The notes: generated by a model not told the origin, from the letters alone. A stretch of DNA of 64,000 nucleotides from Karalla daura (GCA_029224185.1 CM055201.1:9087086-9151085); one strand, 5' to 3'; counted from the stretch's first letter, positions 9,606 through 23,546 are shown. Translations and numbers: made by a program.

Positions 9606-12600
9606 AGGACTTTTATTAGAAAGCAGATTTTTCTGTATTGCATTTAAAGAAATCAGGTACTCTTGGACTACACAACTCAAACTGGTGATGGCATATACCA
9701 TGATGGGAATGAAAGGTAGATTCTTATGCAACATCAAAAGTGGCAACTTGCATTTCTGTTGTATATATCATTGATGCTCGAGTCAGAAGGCGCATAAACA
9801 TTTTAACATTTTGAAACATAAAGCAGTATCAACACAGAAATTGTCCCATCCCAGGTAGCCTGGTCCAAGCCCTGTTTGATAGTGAAGAACGTTACCATGA
9901 TCAAAGTGTTGGGTTGCATGATAAGATCCTCAGTTGTCCCTCGAGAGGTTACCAATAAGTCCAGACCCGGGCCAGAGTTTGGCCCACGCTTAGCAGAGCT
10001 TTTACAGATATGGTCCATGTCAACATGGGGCAGCTCTGTTCACGAAGCACCAAGGTATCAGACAAATATCCATCAGTCCTTGTTGCAGAGACACACACCT
10101 ATAAACAGGGAGGCTTGAGTTAACATCACCCTGTCCCTCCACTCTGGGAAGTAAGCTTAGCACAGACCAAAGCAAGCTGGAGAAAGACAAAGCAAACAGC
10201 AAGAGCACAGCAAGTCCTGTCAGATCTCCCATAATGCACTTTGGGTCTCATCCCTATTCTGATTGTCAGCGCTCTGAACACATGGCTTTGAAAGTTGCGT
10301 TTTCTCCTCATTCACCTAACCCTCTGTCACCCTCCTCTCTTTTCTTACATTTGTCTAAGTAGTTCTAAAGTGCTGGCATTATGTTCAAGGACACAAACAT
10401 ACACATACAAACTTTTAGTGCATTTTTTTCCCCGAGACTGCGGAGGGTTCAAATACACGCTCGACTGGGTAGTTAGTAAATATTTCGCTCTCTATCCCTA
10501 CTTTGCCATCTTTATAATAATAGGGTCGACTTTACCTAAAACATTCAGTAAAAGGCCAGGCTGTGGGATGAAAATACAACCCGTCTCATCGCAAGACTCC
10601 ACAGTCTTTGTTTGCTAACAGTGACAACAGTTATTCAGCATAAAATACATGGTGCATAAAGATCAGAGGTTTCATTGGGTTAGAGTGAGTGTCTCAATGG
10701 CATGCATTTATGATACAAGTGTCTCTTTGCATATAAATGTGTTGTTTTCAGGATAAACCACTCAGTGGAACAAAGACTACTGTGCCCATTAATTTGACAG
10801 TAATGGGGGATGAACAGAGCACTGTGTAAGTTTTTAGAAAGTAAGTAACAATTTATTTGCAAAGACATGTTTGTGAAAATAAGTTCTTTTCAACCAACAA
10901 CCTTATTCTACCTTTAATATTATTGTTTTCTATGACCATCCAGGCAGATCTTGCAGAAGACACATTTATGTCACTAAATTAGACAAAAAAAAGAGTTTGC
11001 TGTGACGGGAACACTGGTTTCAATCAAAGATACAGTTTTGTAAAAAATACACAACATTACATACATTTTAGAAGACCTTTTGTTTCAGCCACCATAAATA
11101 GAACTTTTTTTTCTCTTTTAGGGTTAGCAATGCAAAAATGAGAATTTCTCAGTTTACAGTATAGTGCAACATCATTCATGTTTGTGTTCATTCACCCTGC
11201 AAAAGGAAAGCAAAAAATAAAAGGACAAATACTACCTCAAATGTTTGGTATTGTTTGGATCATACACATTTTGCAGCAAGGCAAATAGTGAATGAGGTAA
11301 AATGAGAACGTATCAAAGAGAAAAATTTCATTTTGGGAGTTTATAATTTCTTTAAATACCTTTTGTGTGTCATCTTTTAATGGGATAACGTGAAGAGTAC
11401 CCTTCCTGTCAGCTTTTAAGTGTAATTATTCTTATTTCTTATTTTGGCTAGTGCACATATTTGTCACACAGAACAAGGTACTGACAAACAAAATAAGGTA
11501 TAAAATTCTTCGTACATTATACTGCAAAGAGCTCTTGTCAGCCAAATTTAGCAGGATTACAATGACTGAGAAGTAAAAGAAAAATAATCTGTCAAACTGC
11601 CCGTGCACATGCTTTGTATTGTTCGAATATAAAGGCTCATTTCACAACATTCACACCCATACAGTCACAGTCTAAGGCACTCCTCCACATCACTGTCTCA
11701 CCCCAGTGGAGTACGTCAGTGTTTTCTTTATTACCATTATCATATGCCGATTTGCTTTTTATGGGAGTTCACATCACATCATCCTTTCAGTTAAAGTGGT
11801 GACCAGGTTCTTCCTGTTCAATGAAAGATCTTAATAGCAAATACATAGACTTACTGTGCACGAAAACACATAGAAAGAAGAACAAAATAATAGAGAGGGT
11901 TTTACTTGCTGCACAGTTTAGCAGAGGAGCACAAAGGCTTAAAATTTTGGCCAACGGGCGCGTCAAGTCACTAATTATTTCGCAATTGTATTTGGTTGTT
12001 TTTTCTGGAAGGCTTTTATCTCGGTTGTTCAAATTAGAAGCAGGTGGTCCCATCAAAAGTTTAATAGTAATAACTGAATATCTATTCATTTTTTTCATCA
12101 CATAAGCAACTGTAGCTCGTGAAGCTTCATAAATTATAAACCAGATGAAGTTTTAATCGTCTAGGTATAGCAGTGCAGAAAACTTTAGGATCTCTCAGTG
12201 TTGAGAGAGAAGATTAGAGATGCACATTAACTGAAAAAAAAAACTTTTTTGGTGGGGTACAAACAGAGAAACAATATGATAAAAACCTTAGAGGTTTCTC
12301 CTTGAACTCTGCTCAGTTTTCTGTATAATAGGTAAAATGCTCCCTGGCGTTCACCACACTGGAAGACCTGCTCACTTCACTTTAAAAATCACAAAAGTCA
12401 CAAAAGCTTCAGGTCGGAAACGACGCCCGGCCTCACAGTCAGATCATATTATGGCATGGCCTGTTTTAAGAATGTACAATTGAGGAAAAAGAGGGGCTCG
12501 TATCAAAAGCATTTGAGTATTTGTCCATATTGTGTCAAGGCTTGGACCCCTTGCCAAAGCAGTGCTACAGCTTACATTCATTCATCACCTCAGCCATTCC

Positions 12601-14986
12601 ATCACGGTTTTATCAATGGCAAATCACATTTCTTCCAACAGGAAAAACAAAGATACTATATATGTCAATATCGTTGTTATTATCATCATTACCTAGTGCA
12701 ATTGTAACCCTGTATTTCTTGTGCAGGGCTATCATAAAGCCTTGCCTTAGAGACGCGCATACATAGAACACACACAGGCCCATTCTTATAAACAGACACT
12801 GAATATATCAGGGGCATAGCCATTAGCTAATTCCAATTACTGCAGTGTAGAAAATCAATTTTTAGTTTGCAGCCACTTCATACATATCTACGCATTTTTC
12901 CAAAAATCTTGGCGGCTTAAAGTAGCTTTAGGGTTCATTCATTCGTCCAAATTTGATGGTCTGAACTTGTGATTAAATGTGCTTTGACACTTCTCGGGAA
13001 AACCCAGAAAAACAGGAGAAAACATCCAACAGTGTATCTCTTAAAATCAATGCACAAAACAACAAAGGAAGGCTGTTTGGACTACGTCCATTTGCGTGGC
13101 AGAGAGCATGAAAACAGATGTCCAGAAAAAAAAGAGAAAGAAAAGAAAATGTGTACGAAAATACAGGTTAAAGTCCCTGTTCGACTCATTGCCTCACTCC
13201 AGTTTTCTCCTTCCAAACCCACAATTCCCTAATCGAATAACTTATCAGGGCGATGTGGAGGAAATTTTCAGTCTTTAGCACAGTCACATTCTGCCAAACT
13301 TATTTAAGTTTCCCACCCTTTAACCTTTTTTTAGAGTGCAAATGCAGTAAGCCAGCAGAAATTGCTCTTATAAGTTTTATTCAATAATTTACCCCCCCGC
13401 CCCCCCCCTGCTTTTCTCCACACACACACACACACACCCCAAACCCTCCCGAGAGAAACAAAAACAAAACAGGATGGAAGCAGGGCTACGTCGGCTTGCT
13501 GCCAATCACAAACCACCACATCAAGGTGAACCAGTGCTTCTCTCTGACACGTTCCCCCTCTACCGCTCAGTGTAGTGCACCTTCCTCTTCCTACTCCATG
13601 TACTCAGTCCCCTGTAGCCGCGGTGGCAGCGCGCTCCCAAGCTTACAATGAAAAAATCCAATGGATACTGTGTCGAACACAGTCAATCCTGGGTCACTCC
13701 CAGGTCAGTTCTAACACGAGTCAGACTGAGGTCAGATCCCACTGACGTCGGGGATAGAAAGTCCTTTTGCGTATAAATGGCTATGTCGAGGCAACGGTTG
13801 CTGTTTTTCTTTATTTAGATGCAGGTTTTCTGGCTTTGTTGTTGCTGTTTTCCATAATTCTCTGTGTTTCGTTGTTTGTATTCATGCATGCAAGCTGCTG
13901 TGTTCTTGTTCGTGTCTCTCTCTGTATCTCCAAGACAGGATGGTGTAATTTAAATCATTAAAAAAAAAAGCATTGTTACATTTTTTTTTTTCCGGGGGGA
14001 AGGGGGGCAGTGTGTGTATTACTGCATCGGTGCAGATGAAAGGCTAGTATCATAAGGTGTGCGAGCGTGTGTGTTTGTCTGTATGTGTGGTGTGTGTCTG
14101 GGAGGGATGGTCGGGAGCAGACACAGGCATCACATTGACAATTTAATCTAATGTGTCACGGGCCAATGTGCATGAAAAAACAAGTCCATGTGATAGATTG
14201 TTTGTTAGATAGTGGAAAAGTCTTCGGCTTTCGCAGAAAAAAAAAACGCCCTTCCTCATCTTGATTACAAAAATGACATGCTGTTTTGAGAAGAAAAAAA
14301 AAGAAAAACTGTCTTGTTTAATGGTGGTAATACAGTACTTGACCTTTAATTATAATACAATCTTTGTTATATAGTCATACAGTATGATGTAAAGTGGTCA
14401 ACCACGGCAAAATAAGCTGCTTTTTCGGCGAGCTGCGCTTCTCTGATCTGTTTTTCCCAAGGTTACGTGGGTTATTTTCAGATGCAGCTTTCAAAGAAAA
14501 CGGAATCATTTTACAAACCATTATACAACACTCCCCATACTGCCAGCAAAGCAGCTGTTGCTTTTGTATTGCACTGAAATGATGAATCATTACAGCCATT
14601 TGTTCTGCGATCAGGCTTTTCTAATATTGCTGTGGGTGCCGAAATACTGAGTAAATACAGAATATACGAAGGAGGGTGTGGAGCAGAGAGGGTCGGTCGG
14701 TTTTCTATATGTGCAAATGCCATGCCTGTGTCTACCTCTAATATCGCTGCTCTACTTCCACTCTCAGTAATTATGCGTGTACACGAGCACACATGTGCAC
14801 ATGCATGTGTGGCGGATGCCTGTATAGTAAGACCTACGAGCGCAGCGCTTTGTGCCGAAGATTCCCGTTGAGGAAGCACAGAGGAGAGGGGAGAGTGGCG
14901 GACGAGATGTTAAGAGTAAGAGAGCAAGCAAAAGAAAATGCGGTGTTAAACAGACTTCACGAGGTGAGAGGCAGCCTGTGGGACAT
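9606..14986 (-). other. nacc2: Probable long nacc2 3' UTR
   Basis: This 5.4-kb stretch directly follows the nacc2 stop codon. It is AT-rich, has no coding exon and, unlike its flanks, no copy of the SINE-like repeat. Minus-strand AATAAA signals occur at 13810-13815, 13376-13381 and 9612-9617, so shorter and longer forms are possible. Vertebrate NACC2 genes have long 3' UTRs. The left boundary is a guess based on the last signal before the repeats resume. Confidence 0.35.
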
Positions 14987-15785
14987 TCACTGTCCGTTCA
15001 CCCGCAGACCTTGTCCGAAACTTTCCACTTCCTGCTCGGGCGGCGTGTCACCACAGTTGCCCGCCTCGGCTCCTGGGATCAAAGACGGGGCCCCCAGAGA
15101 TCCGTCTACACCGTCTAACCCATCCTCGTCTTCCTCCTGCTCCTCCTGGACTCCTCCCCTGTCGCCCTCACCTTCGGCCTCCGCTCCGGCCGCCCCGGAG
15201 CCGGGGCTGCCCTCTGTCAACGGTGGGTGAGTCCTGAGAGGGTCCTTGCGATCGGGGTACAACCTTTGCTCAAGGCTCTTGAAGTCAGACTCGAAAGGGA
15301 GGGGTATGCCTGGCTGAGGGGCGCCCAGTGCCAGGCCCAGGCCCACGGCAGCGTTCATGCCCATTCCCGCCCGGTACATGTCCACGCCGTCGGGGAGCAT
15401 GGACTTGATCTTGGGCAGCCATCGCTTGCGGACACGCCTCGCATTCGTGCACATGTCAGCAGCAATCACATTCATTTCACTCTCCTTGAAGTTAGGGTTG
15501 AAATTTTGACAGTAGACTGGAAAAGAGAGAAGACAGGGGAACTCCATGAAGGGCAACCTGAGCTCTTAAAAAATAATAATAATAATAATTGCTGATCTGG
15601 ACGGTAAACCTACGTTTGACAGCGTTGAGGACCCTGCTGTCCAGGGGTTTCCTACTGGGGTCACTAGTGGAGGAACGGATACCAGTCCCACAGCTATTGG
15701 CTAAAGTGTTTCTGCAGGGATGCACAGCAGACACCAGGGGGCAGAGTCAGCAACAGGCACATACAGTAAATTAAAATGGGTACAC

Positions 15786-15824
<39 letters not shown>

Positions 15825-18309
15825 GTGCTAACCGCAATGCACAACATGGCCACAGATGGAGTGTGAAAGTTGGTTTGCGACAACACTGGTGGTGTTGGGA
15901 GTCGAGCATGGAGCTCAGATCCTACCAACTGAAACTGCTCGGCTCGCTGCTGCGCCGTTACAACTCACCTATCGAAGAAGGTGGCGAGCAGACGACGGAG
16001 CAGGACCTTGTGTTTGATACCGGCGCATAGATGACAGTTCATCAGCTGGCCTCGAGTCATGAACACCTGTGTACCTGGTGTTAAAAAACAAAGCACATTT
16101 TTTTTAAAATTGCTGAGAAAACGGATCGATTACTATCTATTTCCTGCCTTTGAAGACTCCGGGGGTTCGTCATTTCTGCTGTTGGCCCAATTACCAGTTC
16201 GCCTCCTATCCCTTGGCTGCATTTGAAATTCGTGTTCAAGGAGCCCTTTAATGGACCAAAACAAAGCTTCAGCTGTCCAACGCAAAAGGCCATAAAAACA
16301 GCAAGAACTATTGGATTACTTGGTTTTGCTTTCTTTTCTAAATCATCTCTTTCTCATTCCCATATTGGACTCTGCAGCTCTCATGCAGACCACAGAACTG
16401 AACTGCATTGCCATCTGATTGAATCAGAACATTTATTTTTATTCACAGCGACTTCAACCTGCACGTGTCCCTACCTTTGTCTCTGCGTGCCTGTGCGGTA
16501 CCCTAGGTGGTATTCATACTCTTCATAGATTCTTTTTGTCAGAGGAGACCAAACTGATTTAACTTTTTTTTTTTTTTGCCACGCTCCATTGTATGAATTA
16601 AATGGTGGAGACCTGGTCTCCTTGAAAGTCTGGTCTGGTCTGACTGCCAAGAGCAATCTGTGGCAGTCAGACAAAGGAGTTCAGTTTTTCTCTCATCATA
16701 CCAGAAAAATTTTTTCCTTCATGCTCTTGCAGGCCTGTAAGGGCCATTTGGCAAACTCCCGGCACCCTGTCATATGCTTTTTACTCCAGAGTGACTTCTG
16801 TCTAGTCACTCTACCATAAAGGCCTGATTGATGAGCACTGCAGAGATGGTTGTCCTTCTGTCCCAATCTCTGCAGAGAAAGTCTGCAGCTTTGTTCCGTC
16901 TCTTTCAGATCGATACAGTGACGTGGATCAAAATAAAGAGGGCTGAACCCGGGTCAGACGGTGCTAAACTGTGAGTTCACTGGAGACAGGAATTCAAGTG
17001 GACATCTAATAGCATAATAACTTGTAACAGTAGAACTACAGTAGTGAAATGGCCCATATAAATCAAATGCAGCGGTTGAATACCGGCACTGCCTGCGTTA
17101 AAAAAAAAGCGATATTAATAAGGTTCACTGGTTTGTAATCAATGGCCTCATTGCTCTGGGAGAAGTTTGATTTTAACAGTTCTCCATTTTACAGTGTTGA
17201 CGTTCTCTAAGCCCCTGAATTTATGAGTTGAAATTAATTCAGTCAGTTAAATTTAATTTGACCGACTATTTGCACTTGAATTCGAAACCCTCTGAAAGTG
17301 CAAACGGGTAGAGGTAGGATTACCATTCGGAGATGAAAGTTATTCTCTGCGTGTGATAAAATGTGAGCGGGTAAACATGTGCGCGTGCTGCTTACCAGCT
17401 ACCAGCTCCAGCTTCTCCCCGGGGTCGCCCTCCGTGTAGAGCTTGGGGTGGCAGCGGTAGCCTATCTGGCTGATGAGGCTTGCGGGAAGCGCAACCAGGT
17501 CCCTGCGGATCAGCACGCAGTTACGGTTCTCCAAGGCCAAGGGCACCGCCGCCATCTCCGGCTTGTCCTGGACTGAGGGAGGCCAACAAGAACAGCGGAG
17601 TTTTTAGGGATGTGCGACAGCTTCAGAAACGAACCAAAACAAAAAAAAAGCATCTGGGTCCGTATCTCCATCGGAGCAACGGCAGCAAAAATGTGACCAT
17701 CCTCGCAATCTGCATCCGCATCCTCATCCTCCATGTTCTCATAGAGGCTGTGAAATTAATAAATCAGGTTGGTGTAATCTCATACAAGTTTGTTGTGTTT
17801 CATTAATGTTTCAGAGCGTTGCAGATGTATCCCAGATAAGTCACGTTGCCGCATCAGCAACTTGAGTTTTTAGAAGGGGACAGAACCAAAGCTGGGTGTT
17901 AGGTTCTTACTCGCAGAATAGTTTCCCTCCCTCCAACCTTAGAGTGTACGTACGTGCATGCACCTCCTGTGCACACACACGCACACACACACAGGGAGAA
18001 CCTCAGAAATGGATCCATTAGCGGCCACACACACGCATGTGCAAAGCGTGTACAGAAAAGTGTGGATTAATAGAGCTGCGTGTGCATTCACACATATCTA
18101 CAATCACACACACATGTGCACGCGCACACACACACACACACGCACATACACACCCAGTTAAGATGTGCATGGATCTCAAATATCCCACAATGTCACCCTG
18201 GGGTGCTCGGTCTGATTGCAGATAGAGTGGATTTCATAAATATCTGAAACTCTAGAATTTGACAAACCTGTGTGATGCCTTTGGGCTGCAGGATGCTAGG
18301 AATCATGGA

Positions 18310-18370
<61 letters not shown>

Positions 18371-20150
18371 TGCCCGCAGTCGGTGCCTGGCTCTTTTGTT
18401 TACGTGCGACTGCAAATTGTAAAGTGAATCTACGCTTGCATGTGTAGGCAAATCTGCGCGGACATGAAAGTAGGGTGGAAAAAACCATAATAAAGAGCAG
18501 CACAGACGAGCTGTTGTAGCAGTGATAAGGAGTGTGTTGTTGGTCACGATGCAGTCCAATCATAACTCCATAAAGCTATCTTTATGCTGAGAGAACCCAC
18601 ACACATACACACACACACACAGACACACACACACACACTGAAGACAACATTCAGCTTTTTCAAGATGTGCAAGATACATGATTTATAAAAGATTAAATAA
18701 TGTTATTGGGATTAAAATGAGTGTGTTTATATTTATTTCAAAAATTTTAGACAATAAATTTGGGAAAGCCTAGCATCTCCAAACCCCCTACACTTTGATC
18801 TGTCTGACATCAAATATATTTCTCCCATCCAGGCCAAGGGCAAATGAGGAAGTAATTCACTTACTAACATCTTCCACGACAAGACAGATAAAACTGATGC
18901 AGGTTTGCGTAGGCCAGTTTTGCATTTAAACTACTTTACTTTAATAGAGTTGAGCTATAAGTACTATAAAAGTTAATGTAGTTGAATAAAACACGATCGA
19001 GTGTGCTGCTAGATCACAAAAAATAACCAATAATCTTGGTCTGTAACAAGACTAAAAGTATTTTTAGCCATTTATACTAATACTAAAACATCACAAAGGT
19101 ACAGCAGTGATGCTTGTGATACAGCTTCAGGACTGCAACACGTCACAAAGGCAGGCATCGATACTCACTGCCGTAAGGGTTCGCTGAGCGTCCATAGATG
19201 CTGTAGGCGTCCTCGGGGATGCCATCGTAGGGCTCTTCCTCAAACTCTTCGTCCTCGTTCTGGTAGGACGTAGGACTGTCAGTGGTCGGCAGGCTGGACG
19301 CCCCCGGGCTGGACCTTTCCACTCCGCCTCCCCCTCCTCCTGCTCCACCTCCAGCTGCGACCTGGAGCTGGTACGAGGGCATGCCGGGGATGGAGATGCT
19401 GCTGGCCTGAGAGTAGAGGAGCGAGCTGGCCCTTGCCAGGCGACTCCCCAGCTCCGAGGACGTTATCTTGCTCTGCGTCGAGGGTATCGTCAGAGGCGTG
19501 GGGTCGCCCCCTTCTAGTTTAATCTTACGCGGCGGCATGAGTAGGGATTGAGACCAGCCTGCGGTTCCCAAAAGGGCAGAGACGGTAAGACCGTTGCCGT
19601 TATTACAAGGGCTTTGTGGCTCGGATCCTGTTTCCTCTAAAGACCCTGCTGTCTGTGAGTCACAGTGGGGCGAGTTTGCCTTGAACATCAGGTCCATGCC
19701 CCTTTCGACTATATGTTGAATTTGGAGGTAGCCAGCTGTGTACATGACCACCAGCTGTTCGCTAGCTGCCATTGTGAGCTTCCCTGTGTAGCAGAAAGTG
19801 AGGATCTGCTCAAAGCAAGCAGGTGTGACTGAGGAGGGCAACTCGAACTGGGTCTTTGTGGAGCTGCTGAAGAGGTCGCGGAAGTAGAGGCTGCTGGCAG
19901 CCAGAACGGCCCGGTGGGCTTTGAAAGCCTGACCTGGTTATGACAGAGGTAACAGAACATCAATGAGAAAACATCTCAACAAAGTTCTACGACCGATATC
20001 AAAGAGGAGGAAACCCGGCAGGTGTCCCAGGAACCGACCTTTGACCAGGATGGAGACATCGCAGTAGTGTCCCAGCAGGCGCTGCTCGTTCAGGGAGCCC
20101 AGCACGGTGGCTCCAAAGTTGGGGATCTCCACATGGAGCAGCTGGGACAT
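14987..20150 (-). CDS. nacc2: NACC2, BTB/BEN-domain transcriptional repressor
   Basis: NACC2 (RBB, BEND9) is a nuclear repressor that dimerises through its BTB domain, contacts DNA through its BEN domain and recruits NuRD; MDM2 is a known mammalian target. Six exons join with consistent phases: 20039-20150, 19169-19933, 17396-17572, 15969-16074, 15614-15711 and 14987-15516. They total 1788 nt, 595 codons plus TGA, close to human at 587. The BTB domain covers about residues 20-130 ([55 protein letters not shown]). The linker carries [20 protein letters not shown]. Then [20 protein letters not shown] leads into the BEN domain at about 350-445 ([58 protein letters not shown]). NACC2-type residues, such as [18 protein letters not shown] and [16 protein letters not shown], separate it from NACC1. 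The C-terminal tail is acidic and diverged. The frame is intact. Confidence 0.96.
15780..15821 (+). repeat. (AC)n microsatellite in nacc2 intron
   Basis: About 19 AC units with one CG interruption, between the exons at 15614-15711 and 15969-16074. Confidence 0.95.
16075..17395 (-). other. nacc2 intron between exons 3 and 4
   Basis: 1.3 kb with no exon and no clear dispersed repeat. A T15 run at 16564-16578 is the only low-complexity feature of note. Confidence 0.6.
17573..19168 (-). other. nacc2 intron between exons 2 and 3
   Basis: 1.6 kb with CA/TG microsatellites at 17974-17994, 18124-18153, 18310-18368 and 18598-18640, and no additional exon. Confidence 0.6.
18310..18368 (+). repeat. 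(GT)n microsatellite, about 29 units
   Basis: An uninterrupted GT run, among the longest pure dinucleotide arrays in the window, in the nacc2 intron between exons 2 and 3. Confidence 0.97.
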
Positions 20151-20207
20151 GTTGGCCGCGGAGGAAGAGGAAGATGGGGCTTCAGATATTCACTGCAGAC
20201 TCCGCCG
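20151..20207 (-). other. nacc2: nacc2 5' UTR part of first coding exon
   Basis: Upstream of the start codon at 20150 a good minus-strand acceptor, TGCCTTTCTCAG, ends at 20208. This implies 57 nt of 5' UTR in the first coding exon and at least one upstream non-coding exon. No transcript evidence was available. Confidence 0.5.
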
Positions 20208-20524
20208 CTGAGAAAGGCATCTATATATGTGAGGGAGGGAGAAAAAAAGGAAGAAAGAAAAAAAAACATGAGAACGCGTTGGGAGAAGAGAGATGATATG
20301 ATGAAGGAGGGAGCGAGCGGAATATGCGTGAAAGATGAAAAGACGTGCCACAGGGAGGGAGGCGGCGAGAGAGACGCGAAGATTGAAGAATTGAGAGGAA
20401 GCCTTCAAGGAAGCAAAAGAGCGGGGCTTGAAAATAGAGTTGAGATAACGTGAGAAAATGAATACAGTTGAGAGAAGAAGTGAGAGGTGTGTGAAAGAGA
20501 GATGGATATGCACAGACAGTGGGT

Positions 20525-20568
20525 GAGAGAGAGAGAGAGAGAGACAGAGAGAGAGAGAGACAGAGAGT
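20525..20568 (+). repeat. (GA)n tract
   Basis: GA units with two CA interruptions, upstream of the nacc2 first coding exon; a CT tract in the transcript. Confidence 0.9.
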
Positions 20569-21423
20569 GGAGAGGCAGGGGTAAGAGAGAGGAGGAGTCA
20601 AGTCGGTGAAGAACACAATGCTGTGCCTACTGTACATGAGAACATTGTGAAACACTCCGAGGCTATGTTGTTTTACATGACTTAAATTCCAAGAGCCTTG
20701 GACCCGTTCCACGTCTTGCACTTAATGCATGAAAACATTTCTCCCACAGCGGCGTGGACTTTGCTGACCTTTGTCAGCGTTTCCAAACTCCGAGGCCGGG
20801 AATCAAACCGTCTGATATCACACATGTATTCACACAGCGTTTTCGATTAGCTTTAATAGCTCCCTCTGTAACAGTCTCCAGGCGTATTTGCACCTTCTTT
20901 CCTACCCCAAACCTTGTGTCATTGTTTTTTTTCCTCCCCTCCAACCCACACACGCACGCACACATACACATATACGCACCAGTTTCATTATTAAGCAATG
21001 CTGCAGAACAGTTTCCAGGAATACAAACTGAAAAAAAAAAAAAAAAACGTCGCCGCCTCTCTTACACACACACACACAGACACTCACTCACTCTCTCCCA
21101 CTTTATGCACTCCATACAGACAGCCATGCACTCTGGATTACTTACATAAAAGTGTGCACGCCTTGCAGCGCGCGCATGCACACACACACACACACAAACA
21201 CGCACACACACGTATCCAGTGCAGGCTGCATAAAGACATTACTGTGTACTCTGGCGCACAAACTCTCACCTGGAGGAACCAGCACACGACTTTTCCTCCA
21301 CTAACAGTCTCGCACACATGCACAAACGCAGGAAAAAAGAGCGCTCACTGTTATCCCCCCAGACAGTTCTGACCTGTGTGAGCCAGTCCTCTGGTTAAAA
21401 GACACCATGGAGCCCTGGGCGCA

Positions 21424-21426
<3 letters not shown>

Positions 21427-21456
<30 letters not shown>
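21427..21456 (+). repeat. (CAG)10 trinucleotide repeat
   Basis: Ten CAG units on the plus strand, read as CTG in the nacc2 direction. No open frame of either strand through it looks coding, so this is an intronic or intergenic repeat, not a polyglutamine tract. Confidence 0.92.
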
Positions 21457-21457
<1 letters not shown>

Positions 21458-21542
21458 CAGGACCAGGACAGAAGAGGAGTAGTTAAAGATGGGAGGAAAG
21501 CACTCTGATGTACTCCGTCTGGCCGACTCTCTCTTTCACTTA

Positions 21543-21853
21543 AAGTGTCATTCCCACTGTGTTGGAGATGGCTCTCTCTCTCTCTCTGCTTCTCTCTCTC
21601 CTGTCTGCCTTTCCCCAATCTTCTTCTTTCTTGCTCTTCTTCTATCTCTATATCCTCCAAAGCCCCATTCTCTCTGCTCGCTGTCTGTTCTAGTGCTGTC
21701 TCAAAGCCTTCCTCTGCCTCCCTGTCATTATCTCTCTCTCTGTTTCGCTCCCCTCTCTCTATTCTCCAAGGGTTGAATTCAACAAGTGCCGCTGTAGAAA
21801 GAGAGAGAGGCAGAGAGAGGGAGAGAAAGAACGGGGGGGTGGGGGGGGAGAGC

Positions 21854-21889
<36 letters not shown>

Positions 21890-22130
21890 AAAGAAAGCGG
21901 AGCAGAGCGAATCAATGATGAAAGGAGTAGGAGGCTCAGTGTGTGCGTGTGTGCGCATGTGTCTGCGCGCGTGTGTCTGATCAATGCAGTATCTATACGT
22001 CGCAGGGAGTGGGAGGGAGAGAAAAACACAGGCTACAGTTACAGACGGAGACAGAGACTGGGCAGAGCTAGAGAGAAGCAAGGGGAGGGAGGGAGAGAGG
22101 GAGGGAGGGGAGAGCTGAGACAGAGAGAAA
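21543..22130. repeat. Adjacent CT-rich and GA-rich tracts
   Basis: A pyrimidine-rich segment (about 21571-21770) is followed by a purine-rich one (about 21798-22130, with pure GA at 21856-21884) on the same strand. The two are roughly complementary and could pair as an imperfect hairpin. The long frames here are low-complexity artefacts. Confidence 0.8.
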
Positions 22131-23491
22131 GTCATTTGAGGACAGTACGAGTAGAGAAAGACAATTAGGTTGAAGCAACTTCTGCCACTTGCCCCTGGAC
22201 ACAGATGCCTATATGGTCGACCAGAAAAAGCAGGAGAATGACTAAGACAAAAGAGAAATGAGAGAAGCTGATGGAGGTCACAGCCACCGTTAATTAATTA
22301 GAACACTGAATAGTGAAACTTCTGAAATCCCTGTTTGACGCAAGACTGGAGAGAATGCGTCACGTCTTGGTAAAGCAAAAAAAAAAAGAGCTTTACTAAA
22401 CTAGCAGCTTTAATATACACCATGCGGTAATCCTCTAATCCTCCCAGATGTAAAAATTAAAAAAGGTCAGACACAAGCGCTGTCATTTCAAGGTATCCCC
22501 CATTTGCTTGGAAGACAATAGTTTACAAAAAAAGGATTTTTTTTTTTACAGTTTGAGTAAGTGTTTGTGCATGTTTCTCTGAATCATGCAAGGACCTCTC
22601 AGCCAAACACCTACACACCAGCTCTGTCTTCACACAAGACTATTTTGTATTTTCTACACGATTTTGATAAATTAAATGATTAAGTTTCGCCCCCGCTGTG
22701 GTGGCTCAGCTTTATTCAGGTGACATTTCCTGTTTTCGTCCCGACGCATGGAGGGCCTCCCTAAAATGCCGCTTGATGCGGACGAGGGAGGACGGGAGCC
22801 AGATGTCACAAACCGAGACAGACAAAGAGAGACAAAGCACGGCTGGGCTAAGAGACGGGGGTAACTTCCACTGAGATGTGCGTGGGTGTGGAGAAGAATG
22901 CAAAATTGCTGTGATGCGTAGATGCATTTTTAATGCATGGGCACACAAACACATATATTGTTAGTCATAGCTTAACGCTCAAGAGATACGCAGACAGCCA
23001 AGCTAATAATACAGGGTCCATTAATGGAAAAAAAAAACAAAAAAGCTGATGCGGATCATTTTTATATCTGTGCGTGTCCCCAGAAAGCATCCAGACACAT
23101 TGTGCTTCACGTCCTTTTTTTTTCTTTTTTTTTTCTCTTTGCCAAAGAAACCTCAAGTGGAGAAAGTTGTGCTAAACTGAGCAAACTTTTACTCTTCAGT
23201 CGCAGCGGAAATATGAAAGGGAAGATATCACAAAGCGTCGAATACAGTGAGTCAGACTTTGGTTTAGAGGAGCTTTGCCCCAGCAGTGTGTGTGATATCT
23301 GCACGGCACATATAGACACACATGAGTGAGCGCACACAAAAAAGAGCACAGGAGACACAAATCCGCAAACACACTAATGCAAACAGACATATACGCACTC
23401 CCACCACCCCCTCCCCCCACTTGCTCTCTTCCACACACGCCAATACACAGTCAGGTGATCTCCCTGTGCACACTCAGCAATACACATTCAC

Positions 23492-23546
<55 letters not shown>
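23492..23546 (+). repeat. (TGTC)n microsatellite
   Basis: About 13 TGTC units in a row; the reverse complement is GACA, the same unit type as the central block of the 722-973 array. Confidence 0.95.

Noticed and set aside
21427..21456. CAG repeat as a polyglutamine coding tract
   Set aside because: Frames through it are short and lack conserved flanks; it lies in non-coding DNA upstream of nacc2.
21457..22168. Frames of 190-207 codons rich in serine/leucine or arginine/glutamate
   Set aside because: Direct translation of CT and GA low-complexity tracts on both strands.
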